Position numbers and translations under genes: made by a program | NCBI GenBank assembly: GCA_021817645.1 | Contig: JAKAGH010000004.1 | Span: 1 to 26,974, forward strand | Length of the DNA stretch: 26,974 nt | Source of the DNA: Deltaproteobacteria bacterium | GTDB lineage: Bacteria; Desulfobacterota; Desulfobaccia; Desulfobaccales; 0-14-0-80-60-11 | Direction: 5' to 3' | The notes under the pieces: model-generated | Databases searched by the model: none | What the model was told of the DNA's origin: nothing | The model's input: the letters and a program-made list of their open reading frames with translations, nothing else | Part shown: in pieces, positions 1 to 6,724 of the stretch | Layout: each line of letters begins with the position of its first letter | Numbering within the stretch: the stretch's first letter is position 1

Positions 1-171
1 GTTTCGGGTCAAGAGGAGGTCCGGGAAATTGAGGAAGACATCCACAAGGGAGAGGGCGAGGAGAAAGGCGAGAAGGACGGCCAGGCAACCAAGGTTATTG
101 TGAATAATTAAGTCCCCGATAATGTTTCCGCCGACCTGGATACCGTGATCACCGATATATTTTTGGGCCAC
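1..171 (-). CDS. Partial small membrane protein with IQVGG motif (third copy)
   Basis: This frame is open from a GTG at 171 to the window edge, so the C-terminus is missing. A GGAG lies about 9 bases upstream of the GTG. The product starts VAQKYIGDHGIQVGGN and is followed by a hydrophobic stretch (residues ~34-52, LGCLAVLLAFLLALSLVDVF) that looks like one membrane segment. The Q-x-x-IG-x-x-x-IQVG motif is shared with the next two genes upstream on the same strand (254-565 and 562-1185), which is the main reason to believe this frame over the competing + strand frame 1-111. Function is not recognised. It could be a decayed copy, since 80 bases separate it from its neighbour while the other two genes overlap. 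Confidence 0.45.
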   Translation of the reverse strand, partial: MAQKYIGDHGIQVGGNIIGDLIIHNNLGCLAVLLAFLLALSLVDVFLNFPDLLLTRN

Positions 172-253
172 CGTGCGGAACTCCAGCGGAAGATGACCCT
201 AATATCGACAAGATAAGCAATTGGATTAAATTATAAAGGCTACCATTTTACTA

Positions 254-565
254 TTAATTCCGGGATATATTGGAATTATGAAAAGCCTTGGGCTGTTCGA
301 TTATCATTTGATGTGTCACTTCTTTGACAACCCATTTGGCGGCATAAACAAAAGAACCTATTATAATGGGCAGTAGACAATAGGCTACCAGAAAAATGAA
401 GCATCCCATTCCCCCGGGGAAAATGGCGAGACTCCGGCGAAAGGCTGAAGGCTCTTTGGGTGGGGAAACAGAATTTAAAGTCAGGTCACGGCCCACCTGG
501 ATGTTTTGATTGCCGATGGCGGTTTGATTCAAAGAAGGACCTGGTTTCTTTCTGGAAGGATTCAC
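254..565 (-). CDS. Small membrane protein with N-terminal IQVG motif
   Basis: 103 residues. GTG start in a GTGA overlap with the stop of the upstream gene (562-1185), so it is probably translationally coupled to it. Residues ~12-25 carry QTAIGNQNIQVGRD, nearly identical to the motif in the upstream gene. Residues ~52-78 are strongly hydrophobic (GCFIFLVAYCLLPIIIGSFVY) and predict one or two membrane passes, with a short charged tail. No known family is recognised. Membership of a repressor-side, minus-strand cluster in a prophage suggests a lysogeny-expressed accessory gene (superinfection exclusion or defence are possibilities); this is inference from position only. Confidence 0.6.
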   Translation of the reverse strand: MNPSRKKPGPSLNQTAIGNQNIQVGRDLTLNSVSPPKEPSAFRRSLAIFPGGMGCFIFLVAYCLLPIIIGSFVYAAKWVVKEVTHQMIIEQPKAFHNSNISRN

Positions 566-1185
566 ACGAAACTCTTTTTTTGGTTGGCAACCCAGTTGTA
601 GGCACGCTGCAACTCGTTGTCCTCAAGATCGGCAGTGGAGACTTTCCCAAAGGTCTTGGCCAGGTATTGGCGGTAGCGAGGCTCAAGCGCGAGTTTTTTT
701 AGGTTGATCTGGATATAAGATATTTTCTTATTGCGCCAGTTAGGATCTTTCTTTTGGGCAGTCTTGGTCCCACCGAGAATGGCGAGTTGTCTACGGCACC
801 AGGCAAGGGCTTTTTGGTAGTCGACGGCCATGATTAAACGATATTTAGGAACCCGGCAATAACGATTAAGGCCCAGCCAGTAATGCTGCGGAGTGACGCG
901 GGAACGCTTGACCAGGTTGTGGAGATCGGTTAGTTCCCGGATACGGGTAAGCAGCTCCGAGGCCTGAGCATCGCTGATATGCTCGACCCCAGGCTTCACG
1001 TCGGCAACCACCGGCCGCACCAGGTTTTGGGTAAAAACGGCGTCGCCGCCTACCTGGATGTTGCCATTGCCGATAGCGGTTTGGGAAACCTCAGGACCGT
1101 CATTGTCAGATGATGTCTGCCGGTTTTTTTCAAAAGATTTTAACCCTTTTTTGATCTTTGCTTTTAAATCCTCCATTTTATCCAC
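562..1185 (-). CDS. ORF6C-like phage protein with N-terminal IQVGG motif
   Basis: About 207 residues from GTG at 1185 (GAGG 6 bases upstream); TTG at 1197 and ATG at 1176 are in-frame alternatives. Layout: basic N-terminal helix, the motif QTAIGNGNIQVGGD around residues 34-47, then a segment starting ISDAQASELLTRIREL and continuing W-x-x-L-N-R-x-x-x-V-x-x-Y to a C-terminal helical part. The ISDAQ...L-x-R-x-x-x-V-x-x-Y pattern resembles the ORF6C-type domain found at the C-terminus of phage antirepressor-like proteins, often thought to contact nucleic acid or partner proteins. The normal N-terminal antirepressor domain is absent and replaced by the short motif. First gene of the three-gene IQVG cluster. 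Function unknown. Confidence 0.7.
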   Translation of the reverse strand: MDKMEDLKAKIKKGLKSFEKNRQTSSDNDGPEVSQTAIGNGNIQVGGDAVFTQNLVRPVVADVKPGVEHISDAQASELLTRIRELTDLHNLVKRSRVTPQHYWLGLNRYCRVPKYRLIMAVDYQKALAWCRRQLAILGGTKTAQKKDPNWRNKKISYIQINLKKLALEPRYRQYLAKTFGKVSTADLEDNELQRAYNWVANQKKSFV

Positions 1186-1244
1186 TAATCTCCTCAATTA
1201 AATAATATCCTTTGTAGAAATATATATAGAGAATTCCTGAGGGC

Positions 1245-1523
1245 TTATTTAAGTCCAAATTGGGCTTTGTTTACCACATATCCATCCTGCAACATGACGT
1301 TCATATTCCCCCCCAGGCTAGTTCCTTTCCACATATACATTACCGTATTAATCCCTCCTATCTCAGAGCGAGAAAGCTCTTGGTCTGGGGTCCCAAGAAT
1401 GGCTATAACATCCGCATAGCTCATTCTTGTCTTTACCTGTTCATATTGAGCCATAGTCACGGCGGAGAGAGAACTTGTTGATAAAAAGGAAATAATTAGC
1501 AATGACAAAGCTATCTTTCTCAT
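1245..1523 (-). CDS. Secreted small BLIP/SmpA-like (DUF3862-type) protein
   Basis: 92 residues, ATG start with a strong GGAGG 9 bases upstream. Residues 1-21 form a typical Sec signal peptide (basic MRK, hydrophobic core, cleavage near SLSA). The mature part, with YEQVKTRMSYADVIAILGTPDQ, a central M-Y-x-W-K-G and a terminal GYVVNKAQFGL, matches the compact helix-sheet repeat of the BLIP/SmpA-OmlA-like superfamily, which in several proteins mediates protein-protein contacts in the envelope. There is no lipobox cysteine, so a soluble periplasmic protein is expected. It lies between the repressor and the IQVG genes on the same strand, in a position typical of prophage cargo (morons). The actual role is unknown. 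Confidence 0.72.
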   Translation of the reverse strand: MRKIALSLLIISFLSTSSLSAVTMAQYEQVKTRMSYADVIAILGTPDQELSRSEIGGINTVMYMWKGTSLGGNMNVMLQDGYVVNKAQFGLK

Positions 1524-1589
1524 TTGACTTTCCTCCGACCTGCAAATGGTTGCCGATATTGTTATTATGAGATGTATTTATTTAAATTA

Positions 1590-1988
1590 TTAACCCCCCT
1601 TTAAAACCATAATCATGTCTTTAGTGCGGGATTTGAGTTCCTCCCGGATGATCTCCACCAAGGCCCGCTTCTGGCGGTCATTGATCTGAACTCCGGTTTC
1701 TGCCACCGCTTCCTCCACCAATTGCACAGCCGGGTCGATGTAGCCAAGCGGAACTTCTGCGACAGCCTCCATAACCTCCTCTAATCGCATGGGGCCCTCG
1801 CCAAGGATCAGCCAGGTGGGGCTGATATTAAATTCCCGGCAGACCTTTTCAATAAATTCCAGATCAGGTGATCTCTCCCCGCGTTCATACCTCCCATAGG
1901 AAGTTAAATGTATGCCCAAACGGGCAGACATTTCTCCTTGATCCAGTTTCCCCCGGACCTGTTTCAAACGTTCCTGAAAATTGCTCAT
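1590..1988 (-). CDS. XRE-family prophage repressor (Mu c analogue)
   Basis: 132 residues. Residues ~4-62 are a classical Cro/C1-type helix-turn-helix: GEMSARLGIHLTSYGRYERG, then SPDLEFIEKVCREFNISPTWLILGEG. The C-terminal half is helical and acidic and lacks the LexA-type Ser-Lys protease, so any induction is unlikely to use RecA-driven self-cleavage. It is divergently oriented to the early operon, as Mu c is to ner-A-B, and five copies of a 12-bp motif lie just upstream of its start (2013-2148), so self-control and control of the early promoter are likely. The ribosome site before ATG 1988 is weak, which would fit low repressor levels. Confident as an HTH regulator; its role as the immunity repressor rests on position. 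Confidence 0.88.
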   Translation of the reverse strand: MSNFQERLKQVRGKLDQGEMSARLGIHLTSYGRYERGERSPDLEFIEKVCREFNISPTWLILGEGPMRLEEVMEAVAEVPLGYIDPAVQLVEEAVAETGVQINDRQKRALVEIIREELKSRTKDMIMVLKGG

Positions 1989-2012
1989 AGTTTGAGATCT
2001 TTGAACTCAATT

Positions 2013-2148
2013 CATTTCGGACTTCGGCATCTGGAAGTCCGAAATGAAGTCCGAAACGCAAAATGGAAGCCCGAAACGGTTAACTAAGCAATATTATTAC
2101 ATATATTAATGATTTTCAAAAATAGCTCAAAATTTAAAGCCCGAAACG
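2013..2148. promoter_or_regulatory. Operator array: five copies of AAGYCCGAAAYG
   Basis: Direct copies lie at 2035-2046, 2047-2058 (head to tail with the first), 2067-2078 and 2137-2148. One inverted copy lies at 2013-2024 (CATTTCGGACTT). The core TCCGAAA/CCCGAAA is exact in all. The array sits between the divergent repressor and early genes, so these are probable binding sites for the repressor; in Mu the transposase also binds operators in this position. The roughly 55 bp between copies 3 and 4 is very AT-rich, as an IHF-type bend site would be, but no clear IHF consensus was identified. Confidence 0.7.
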
Positions 2149-2217
2149 GAAAATATCTCGGCATCAGATTTGCATGTAGATGCAGAACCATAAAATATCC
2201 ATAAGGACATTTTATGC

Positions 2218-2258
2218 TTGACAGTGACACCCAAATGGGCTTACGATCTGAATCGTAA
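2218..2258 (+). promoter_or_regulatory. Early rightward promoter with -10 inside a perfect palindrome
   Basis: TTGACA at 2218-2223, an 18-base spacer, and TACGAT at 2242-2247 form a plausible sigma70 promoter about 35 bases before the Ner-like gene. The -10 falls in a perfect inverted repeat, TTACGAT-CTGA-ATCGTAA (2241-2258). A protein bound there would block RNA polymerase, so it is a likely operator for the Ner/Cro-like product or the repressor. It differs in sequence from the AAGYCCGAAAYG array, implying a second regulator. Confidence 0.6.
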
Positions 2259-2280
2259 TTCCCATGCGGGGGTATATTAA

Positions 2281-2508
2281 ATGAAAACCATTGATATCAA
2301 GGTCAATCTACTGCGCAAGGGCCTATCTTTCCGGGCCGTCGCCCGGAAGATCGGCGTCAGTCATAACGCGGTGGCCCTGGTGGCCAACCACAAATTAGTG
2401 AGCCGCCGGATCATGGAGGCCATTGCCGCGGCCCTGGGTCTGGACGTGCTGACGGTTTTCCCGGAACTGGAAGGACACCAGACCAGGAAGCGTTGTCAAA
2501 CATCTTAA
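2281..2508 (+). CDS. Ner/Cro-like HTH regulator
   Basis: 75 residues, first gene of the rightward early operon, ATG with GCGGGGG at 2266-2272. Nearly the whole protein is one helix-turn-helix domain: LSFRAVARKIGVSHNAVALVANHK (residues ~15-38) followed by SRRIMEAIAAALGLDVLTVFPE. Size, position and fold match Mu Ner and lambdoid Cro proteins, which down-regulate both repressor and early transcription once lytic growth begins. The perfect palindrome over the early -10 is the obvious candidate target. Identity as Ner specifically, as against a generic Cro-like protein, is inferred from synteny. Confidence 0.75.
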   Translation: MKTIDIKVNLLRKGLSFRAVARKIGVSHNAVALVANHKLVSRRIMEAIAAALGLDVLTVFPELEGHQTRKRCQTS

Positions 2509-2530
2509 GGCCACAAGGTTGCAAGTGTCA

Positions 2531-3025
2531 ATGTCTAAGTCGCCAAAAAGAATAGACCTTCCTCACCCCGGCCAGCGGACCATTTTTGAAGAGCTGCGCC
2601 GGGCCCAGGTAGAGCGGAGCGACGGCGCGGGGACCATGTGCTGTGGCGAAGAGATAAGGGCGGCTCTGAACATAGCCCTAAAAAAAACCTCCTTATCTCG
2701 CTACGAAGTGGCGGGGCGCATGTCCCATCTGCTGAACTGCCAGATAACCAAAGAGATGATCGACTCTTGGACCGCTGAATCCAAACCAGAGCGGCGGATT
2801 CCGGGGGAGTTCGTGCCGGCTTTCTGTGTGGCCACCGGAGATTCCGGGGCGCTGCTGGTGCAGAACCGGAAGTGTGATCTGTTCGCGTTCGCCGGGCCGG
2901 AGGCCCTGAAGAGTGAGATCGATGCCATTAAGGAAGAAATAAAGGAAAAACAGAAAGAAGTGCGGCGGCGGCAGGAACTATTGCAACTCTTCAATTCCAG
3001 CATGTGCGGAGAGGAGATGGCATGA
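2531..3025 (+). CDS. Conserved-type Mu-like early protein with C-terminal coiled coil
   Basis: About 164 residues from ATG 2531; TTG 2519 and GTG 2525 are in-frame alternatives and neither ribosome site is clearly better. The middle part (LSRYEVAGRMSHLLNCQITKEMIDSWTAESK, then RIPGEFVPAFCVATGD) looks like a helix-turn-helix domain of the kind seen in early proteins of transposable phages. Residues ~125-155 (EIDAIKEEIKEKQKEVRRRQ) form a coiled coil, so it probably oligomerises. It lies between the Ner-like gene and the transposase. The product probably binds DNA, but its target is not known. Confidence 0.65.
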   Translation: MSKSPKRIDLPHPGQRTIFEELRRAQVERSDGAGTMCCGEEIRAALNIALKKTSLSRYEVAGRMSHLLNCQITKEMIDSWTAESKPERRIPGEFVPAFCVATGDSGALLVQNRKCDLFAFAGPEALKSEIDAIKEEIKEKQKEVRRRQELLQLFNSSMCGEEMA

Positions 3026-3519
3026 ACGATAAGGAACTCAGCATTTTTTTCATGGCAGAGAATGATGGCGGCATCCTGCTGGCTGGGGAGGATCTAAGCT
3101 CGCGCCGGGTGATGGAAGAAATAATTAGGGCTGAGCAAGAATCATGGTCCGCCCTGGTGCTCCTGCGAATCCGGACCAAAGGTCATGTTGCCATCTCAGA
3201 GGAATTGGAGATTTTGGGTGGGGACAAAGAAACCGGCCTCACCCTGGAGGCTTACTGTGTAGGTGGAGTTACGCCGGAATACATTCAAGGGTTTATGCGG
3301 ACGAACAGTGTTCCCAGCCGGATAAGCCAAGTCCTGCTCTCATTCTCAGCCATCGAAAGCATAGAGGTATGCCCCATAACTGAACTGGGGGCACTGGCGA
3401 AGATGAAGGAGTTCTATACGGCCGCCGAAATCGCTATGGCGATGGGAGTGTCGGAAGAGGAAATTGAGGCCAGAGCATCCGAAGAAGACTGGCCGGGCCA
3501 GGAGCATACACTCCAATGA
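3022..3519 (+). CDS. Early protein ending in a MuA-like N-terminal HTH
   Basis: 165 residues, ATG in an ATGA overlap with the previous stop and a strong GGAGAGGAGA at 3008-3017; the longer frame from 3004 lacks such support. Residues 1-120 are unrecognised. Residues 128-160 (MKEFYTAAEIAMAMGVSEEE...EEDW) align without gaps to the first 33 residues of the downstream transposase, with about 14 identities (M-K-E, Y, I-A, A, G, S-E, R-A, E, W). The same small winged-HTH type begins Mu-family transposases and binds the enhancer/operator. This gene may therefore contact the same DNA. Its stop is again in an ATGA overlap with the transposase start. Confidence 0.65.
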   Translation: MNDKELSIFFMAENDGGILLAGEDLSSRRVMEEIIRAEQESWSALVLLRIRTKGHVAISEELEILGGDKETGLTLEAYCVGGVTPEYIQGFMRTNSVPSRISQVLLSFSAIESIEVCPITELGALAKMKEFYTAAEIAMAMGVSEEEIEARASEEDWPGQEHTLQ

Positions 3520-5720
3520 AGGAAGCCTATCCTTCCAGGGATATCGCCGCGGCCTTGGGGACCAGCGAGCGGGCCGTGCAAATTCGCGCCAAGAAAGAGG
3601 GTTGGGCCTACCTGGAAGAGCGGGTAAAGGGTGGCACCAGGAAACTCTACATTTACGCCTCCCTGCCCAAGGATGTGCAAAAGGCCCTGGTGACTTGGGA
3701 TTTAAAGGCAGTGGTGAGCCAAACCCCTTCCGCCACCCCTTTGGCAAAGGTGGGGGAATTGGTGGAGGCCACACCGGCTGGAAAGCCTATACCGCTGGCG
3801 CAGTGGCAGGAGCGCAAGGCCCTGGCCAAGGCCGACCTGCTGCGGCTCTATCTGGAGGCGGCCTGGCAAGTCAAAGGCTGGGGCCGGGTGCTGCCGGCCA
3901 AGCTTGCGTTTCTGGAGGAGTATAACCAGGGCCTCGCCGGTCCTTATCCAATCCTCCATAAAATCCTCGGGCCATTGACCTACAAGACGGTGGAGCGCTG
4001 GGCGGTGGAGGCCAAGAAGGCGCAGCAGGCAGGCTCCGACCTGGTGGAGGCCCTGGCCCCAAAATACGGTGACCACAAGCGGGGCGTCCGGGGCGTGAGC
4101 AAGGAACAGGCGGCGATCTTGCTGGCCTGGGCTATGAACCCCAACAAGCACAACCTGGCCGAAGTGATCCGTCAGGCCCGAGAATCTATGCTGATCCGGG
4201 GCGTGCCGGATCGCCAGAGCGAGGCCACTTACCGGCGCTTCCTGGAGGACTGGCGGGACCACCATATTAACGAATGGACCTACGAGCGGGAAGGTAAACA
4301 GGCCTGGAACGACAAGTGCGCCTATTACCTCAAGCGGGATTATGACCGCCTGGCGGTGGGCGACTGCCTGGTGGCCGACGGCCATACGCTCAATTTCAAC
4401 TCCATCAATCCCTACACCGGCAAACCTAAGCGCCTGACGCTCATCACCTTCATGGACATGAAATCGAACTTCCCGGTGGGCTGGGAGATCATGCCCACGG
4501 AAAGCACCAGGTCCATCGCCGCGGCCCTGCGCCGGGCGGTCCTCACCCTGGGCAAGCTCCCCTTATGCCTCTACCTCGACAATGGCCGGGCCTTCGGCGC
4601 CAAGCATTTCACCGGCGATCTGAAACAGTCGGGTATCGAAGGGCTGTTTCGGCGGCTGGGGATCGAGACCATCTTCGCCTGGCCCTACCACGGCCAGAGC
4701 AAAACGGTGGAGCGCTGGCACAAGACCTTGAAAGAGTTCGAGAAGCAGATGCCCACCTACACCGGGGGCAACATCGATGAGAAGCCGCCCCATCTGCATC
4801 GGGGCGAGCAGGAACACCGCAAGATGTGGGCGAAATTGACCGGCGGCGCGGTGCCCACCCTGATGGAGACCCACCTGGCGCTGGCCGCCTGGCTGGACGA
4901 GCGCTATAACCCCAGGCCGCAGCCCCGGGGGCACCTCAAGGGCAAGTCGCCCTTGGAGGTCTTCGAAGCGGGCATGGGTCCCGGAATGGACGCCGAAGAG
5001 CTGCGCTTCCTGATGCTCTCCCAGACAGTGCGCACCATCCACCGCCGGGGCATCACCTTCAACGGGCAGGACTATTACCACCCGGCCCTGGCCGGGCGGC
5101 GGCATCCGGTCTTGATCCGCTACGACCTGCTGGACCCCGACGCCATCCTGGTCTTCGAGGAGGACGGCAACCTCCTATGCGAGGCCCGGGTCATGCCGGA
5201 GGTGCATCCCATTGCCCGGATCACTGGCACGGTGGAAGACCGGGCGGAAGTGGCGGCCCAGATCGGCATCAAGAAGGCCCAGGAGAAACAGGCTTCCTCC
5301 ATCTGCCGGATGATCACCCATACGCTGGTGCAGCCGGAGACGGAGGCGCACTTTGCCCGGCTGGGACTGAACACCGAAGGAGCGCCGGCGCCCCGGAAGC
5401 TGTCGGCCCCGGCTCCCTTGAGCGAGGCGGAGAAGCAACAGATCGAGGCCGACGCCGCGCTCGCCTCCAGGAAGATGCAGGCTGAGCGCGACCGGCTGGA
5501 GGAGTTGAAGGCTCGGCCGGATTGCCAGCGGTATTTGGAGCTGCTGCAGATCAAGGCATCGGGGGGCGAACCGACCGCGGATGATCGCTTGTTTATGCGC
5601 TATTTCCGGGCCGGGGACGAATATGCCGCCCTGAAGGATTGGTTCGCGGCTCAGGACCTGGAGATGGTCTGCCAGGCGGGGAAAAAGCCCATAGAGGACA
5701 GCAATGAAAACAGGGTTTGA
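3516..5720 (+). CDS. MuA-type DDE transposase
   Basis: 734 residues (Mu A has 663). Residues ~1-60 are the small winged HTH, followed by an end-binding region (~100-250) and a retroviral-integrase-fold core. The catalytic acids can be seen: D288 in VADGHTLNF, D355 in YLDNGRAF and E399 in SKTVERWH, matching the GDG, TIDN and PVER blocks of Mu A (D269, D336, E392). A beta-barrel (~510-560) and a helical C-terminal part follow; the latter would carry the nicking/MuB contact functions. It cuts and joins the element ends to target DNA for both integration and replicative transposition. ATG overlaps the upstream stop. It is intact, so the element may be active. Confidence 0.96.
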   Translation: MKEAYPSRDIAAALGTSERAVQIRAKKEGWAYLEERVKGGTRKLYIYASLPKDVQKALVTWDLKAVVSQTPSATPLAKVGELVEATPAGKPIPLAQWQERKALAKADLLRLYLEAAWQVKGWGRVLPAKLAFLEEYNQGLAGPYPILHKILGPLTYKTVERWAVEAKKAQQAGSDLVEALAPKYGDHKRGVRGVSKEQAAILLAWAMNPNKHNLAEVIRQARESMLIRGVPDRQSEATYRRFLEDWRDHHINEWTYEREGKQAWNDKCAYYLKRDYDRLAVGDCLVADGHTLNFNSINPYTGKPKRLTLITFMDMKSNFPVGWEIMPTESTRSIAAALRRAVLTLGKLPLCLYLDNGRAFGAKHFTGDLKQSGIEGLFRRLGIETIFAWPYHGQSKTVERWHKTLKEFEKQMPTYTGGNIDEKPPHLHRGEQEHRKMWAKLTGGAVPTLMETHLALAAWLDERYNPRPQPRGHLKGKSPLEVFEAGMGPGMDAEELRFLMLSQTVRTIHRRGITFNGQDYYHPALAGRRHPVLIRYDLLDPDAILVFEEDGNLLCEARVMPEVHPIARITGTVEDRAEVAAQIGIKKAQEKQASSICRMITHTLVQPETEAHFARLGLNTEGAPAPRKLSAPAPLSEAEKQQIEADAALASRKMQAERDRLEELKARPDCQRYLELLQIKASGGEPTADDRLFMRYFRAGDEYAALKDWFAAQDLEMVCQAGKKPIEDSNENRV

Positions 5721-5994
5721 GCTAATGGAGGAGACGGTGGATCTCATCATGGCAGATCCCCGTTATGATCCCGACAAAATCGGGAATCGGGCACGAATCT
5801 TCTGGGAAGTTATCGAAATGGATACTGCGACACTGGAACGCTATGAAATCATCTTCGAGTGCGAATTGCGCGGCATGGTTATTCCCAGGCGGTTAAAGGA
5901 GTTTGCCAAGATTTTTCGGCTCAGTATGGATTTTCGGACGGAGCGGGAAATGATCGAAACCCGGTTAAGGAGGCTTTATGTCGGGAATGGCTAA
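5704..5994 (+). CDS. Small protein between A and B, unknown
   Basis: 96 residues, overlapping the end of the transposase by 17 bases and the start of the ATPase gene by 17, so probably translated in a coupled chain. The sequence is helical and charged (MADPRYDPDKIGNRARIFWEVIEMD, then RRLKEFAKIFRLSMDFRTEREMIETRLRRLY) with no cysteines, signal or membrane segment. Its base composition is less GC-biased than the genes on either side. No family recognised; tight embedding between A and B suggests a part in transposition or its control. Confidence 0.7.
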   Translation: MKTGFELMEETVDLIMADPRYDPDKIGNRARIFWEVIEMDTATLERYEIIFECELRGMVIPRRLKEFAKIFRLSMDFRTEREMIETRLRRLYVGNG

Positions 5995-6724
5995 GGACTG
6001 GACCCCTCTGAAATTCGAGCACAAGCGGGTCGCCTGCCAGAACCAGGAAAATTTCGAAGCGATGATGGAGATCCTGGAGCTGGGGAGAGATGAAGGACGC
6101 TTTGGGTTGATTTACAGCACTGCGGGCCGGGGCAAATCCCGGACCACTGCGGCCTGGGCCGCCAATCACGGGGCGGTGCACCTGCTGATGCTGCCCATCT
6201 GGAACGCCAGCGAGCTGGGCTTCCTGCAGGCCCTGGGCCGGGAGCTGGGGTTGAAGGCCCTGCCCCTCACCAAAAACGAGTGCTTCGCCAAGGCGGTGGA
6301 TCTGCTGGTGTCCCAGCCCCGGCCGGTCTTCCTGGACGAGATGGACCTGTGCCCCCGGCACCTCAACCTGGTGCGGGTCCTCTCCGAACTCACCGGCGCC
6401 GCCTTCGTGCTCATCGGCGAAAAGGAGTTGCCGGCCCTGATGAGCCAAAACAAGCGGGTCTGGTCCCGGGTCTTCCAGGTGCTGCACTTCGAGCCGGTTT
6501 CCCCCCGGGACATCATTACCTACGGTCGGGAGGCGGCAAACCTGGAGGTGGAGGCCGGGGCCGCGGCGGAACTGAACCGCTCGCCCGGCGGCGAGGATTG
6601 GCGGGTGATCAAGCGCACCATGATCGACGTGGTGGGCCTGGCCAACGCCAAGCGCACCGGGCAGGTGTCGGTGGAGATGATGCGCCAGGCCATCAAGATG
6701 GGTTTCCAAGGGGTTAAAAAATGA
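5978..6724 (+). CDS. MuB-type AAA+ ATPase, target-DNA activator
   Basis: 248 residues, ATG after AAGGAGG (5967-5973). Walker A is STAGRGKS (residues 47-54) and Walker B is PVFLDEMD (D120, E121), followed by a probable sensor segment near FVLIGEKEL. These fit the Mu B/IstB-like AAA+ group, which forms ATP-dependent filaments on DNA, marks the target site, stimulates the transposase and provides target immunity. Mu B has 312 residues and a separate N-terminal HTH; here the Walker A motif lies about 50 residues closer to the start, so that HTH is missing. The C-terminal part (DWRVIKRTMIDVVGLANA) fits the B C-terminal domain. Stop overlaps the next ATG. Confidence 0.93.
   Translation: MSGMAKDWTPLKFEHKRVACQNQENFEAMMEILELGRDEGRFGLIYSTAGRGKSRTTAAWAANHGAVHLLMLPIWNASELGFLQALGRELGLKALPLTKNECFAKAVDLLVSQPRPVFLDEMDLCPRHLNLVRVLSELTGAAFVLIGEKELPALMSQNKRVWSRVFQVLHFEPVSPRDIITYGREAANLEVEAGAAAELNRSPGGEDWRVIKRTMIDVVGLANAKRTGQVSVEMMRQAIKMGFQGVKK

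Noticed and set aside
1..111. + strand open frame at the left edge (ends at 111)
   Set aside because: Low-complexity E/K/G-rich; the minus-strand frame shares a motif with two neighbouring genes and has a membrane segment and ribosome site.
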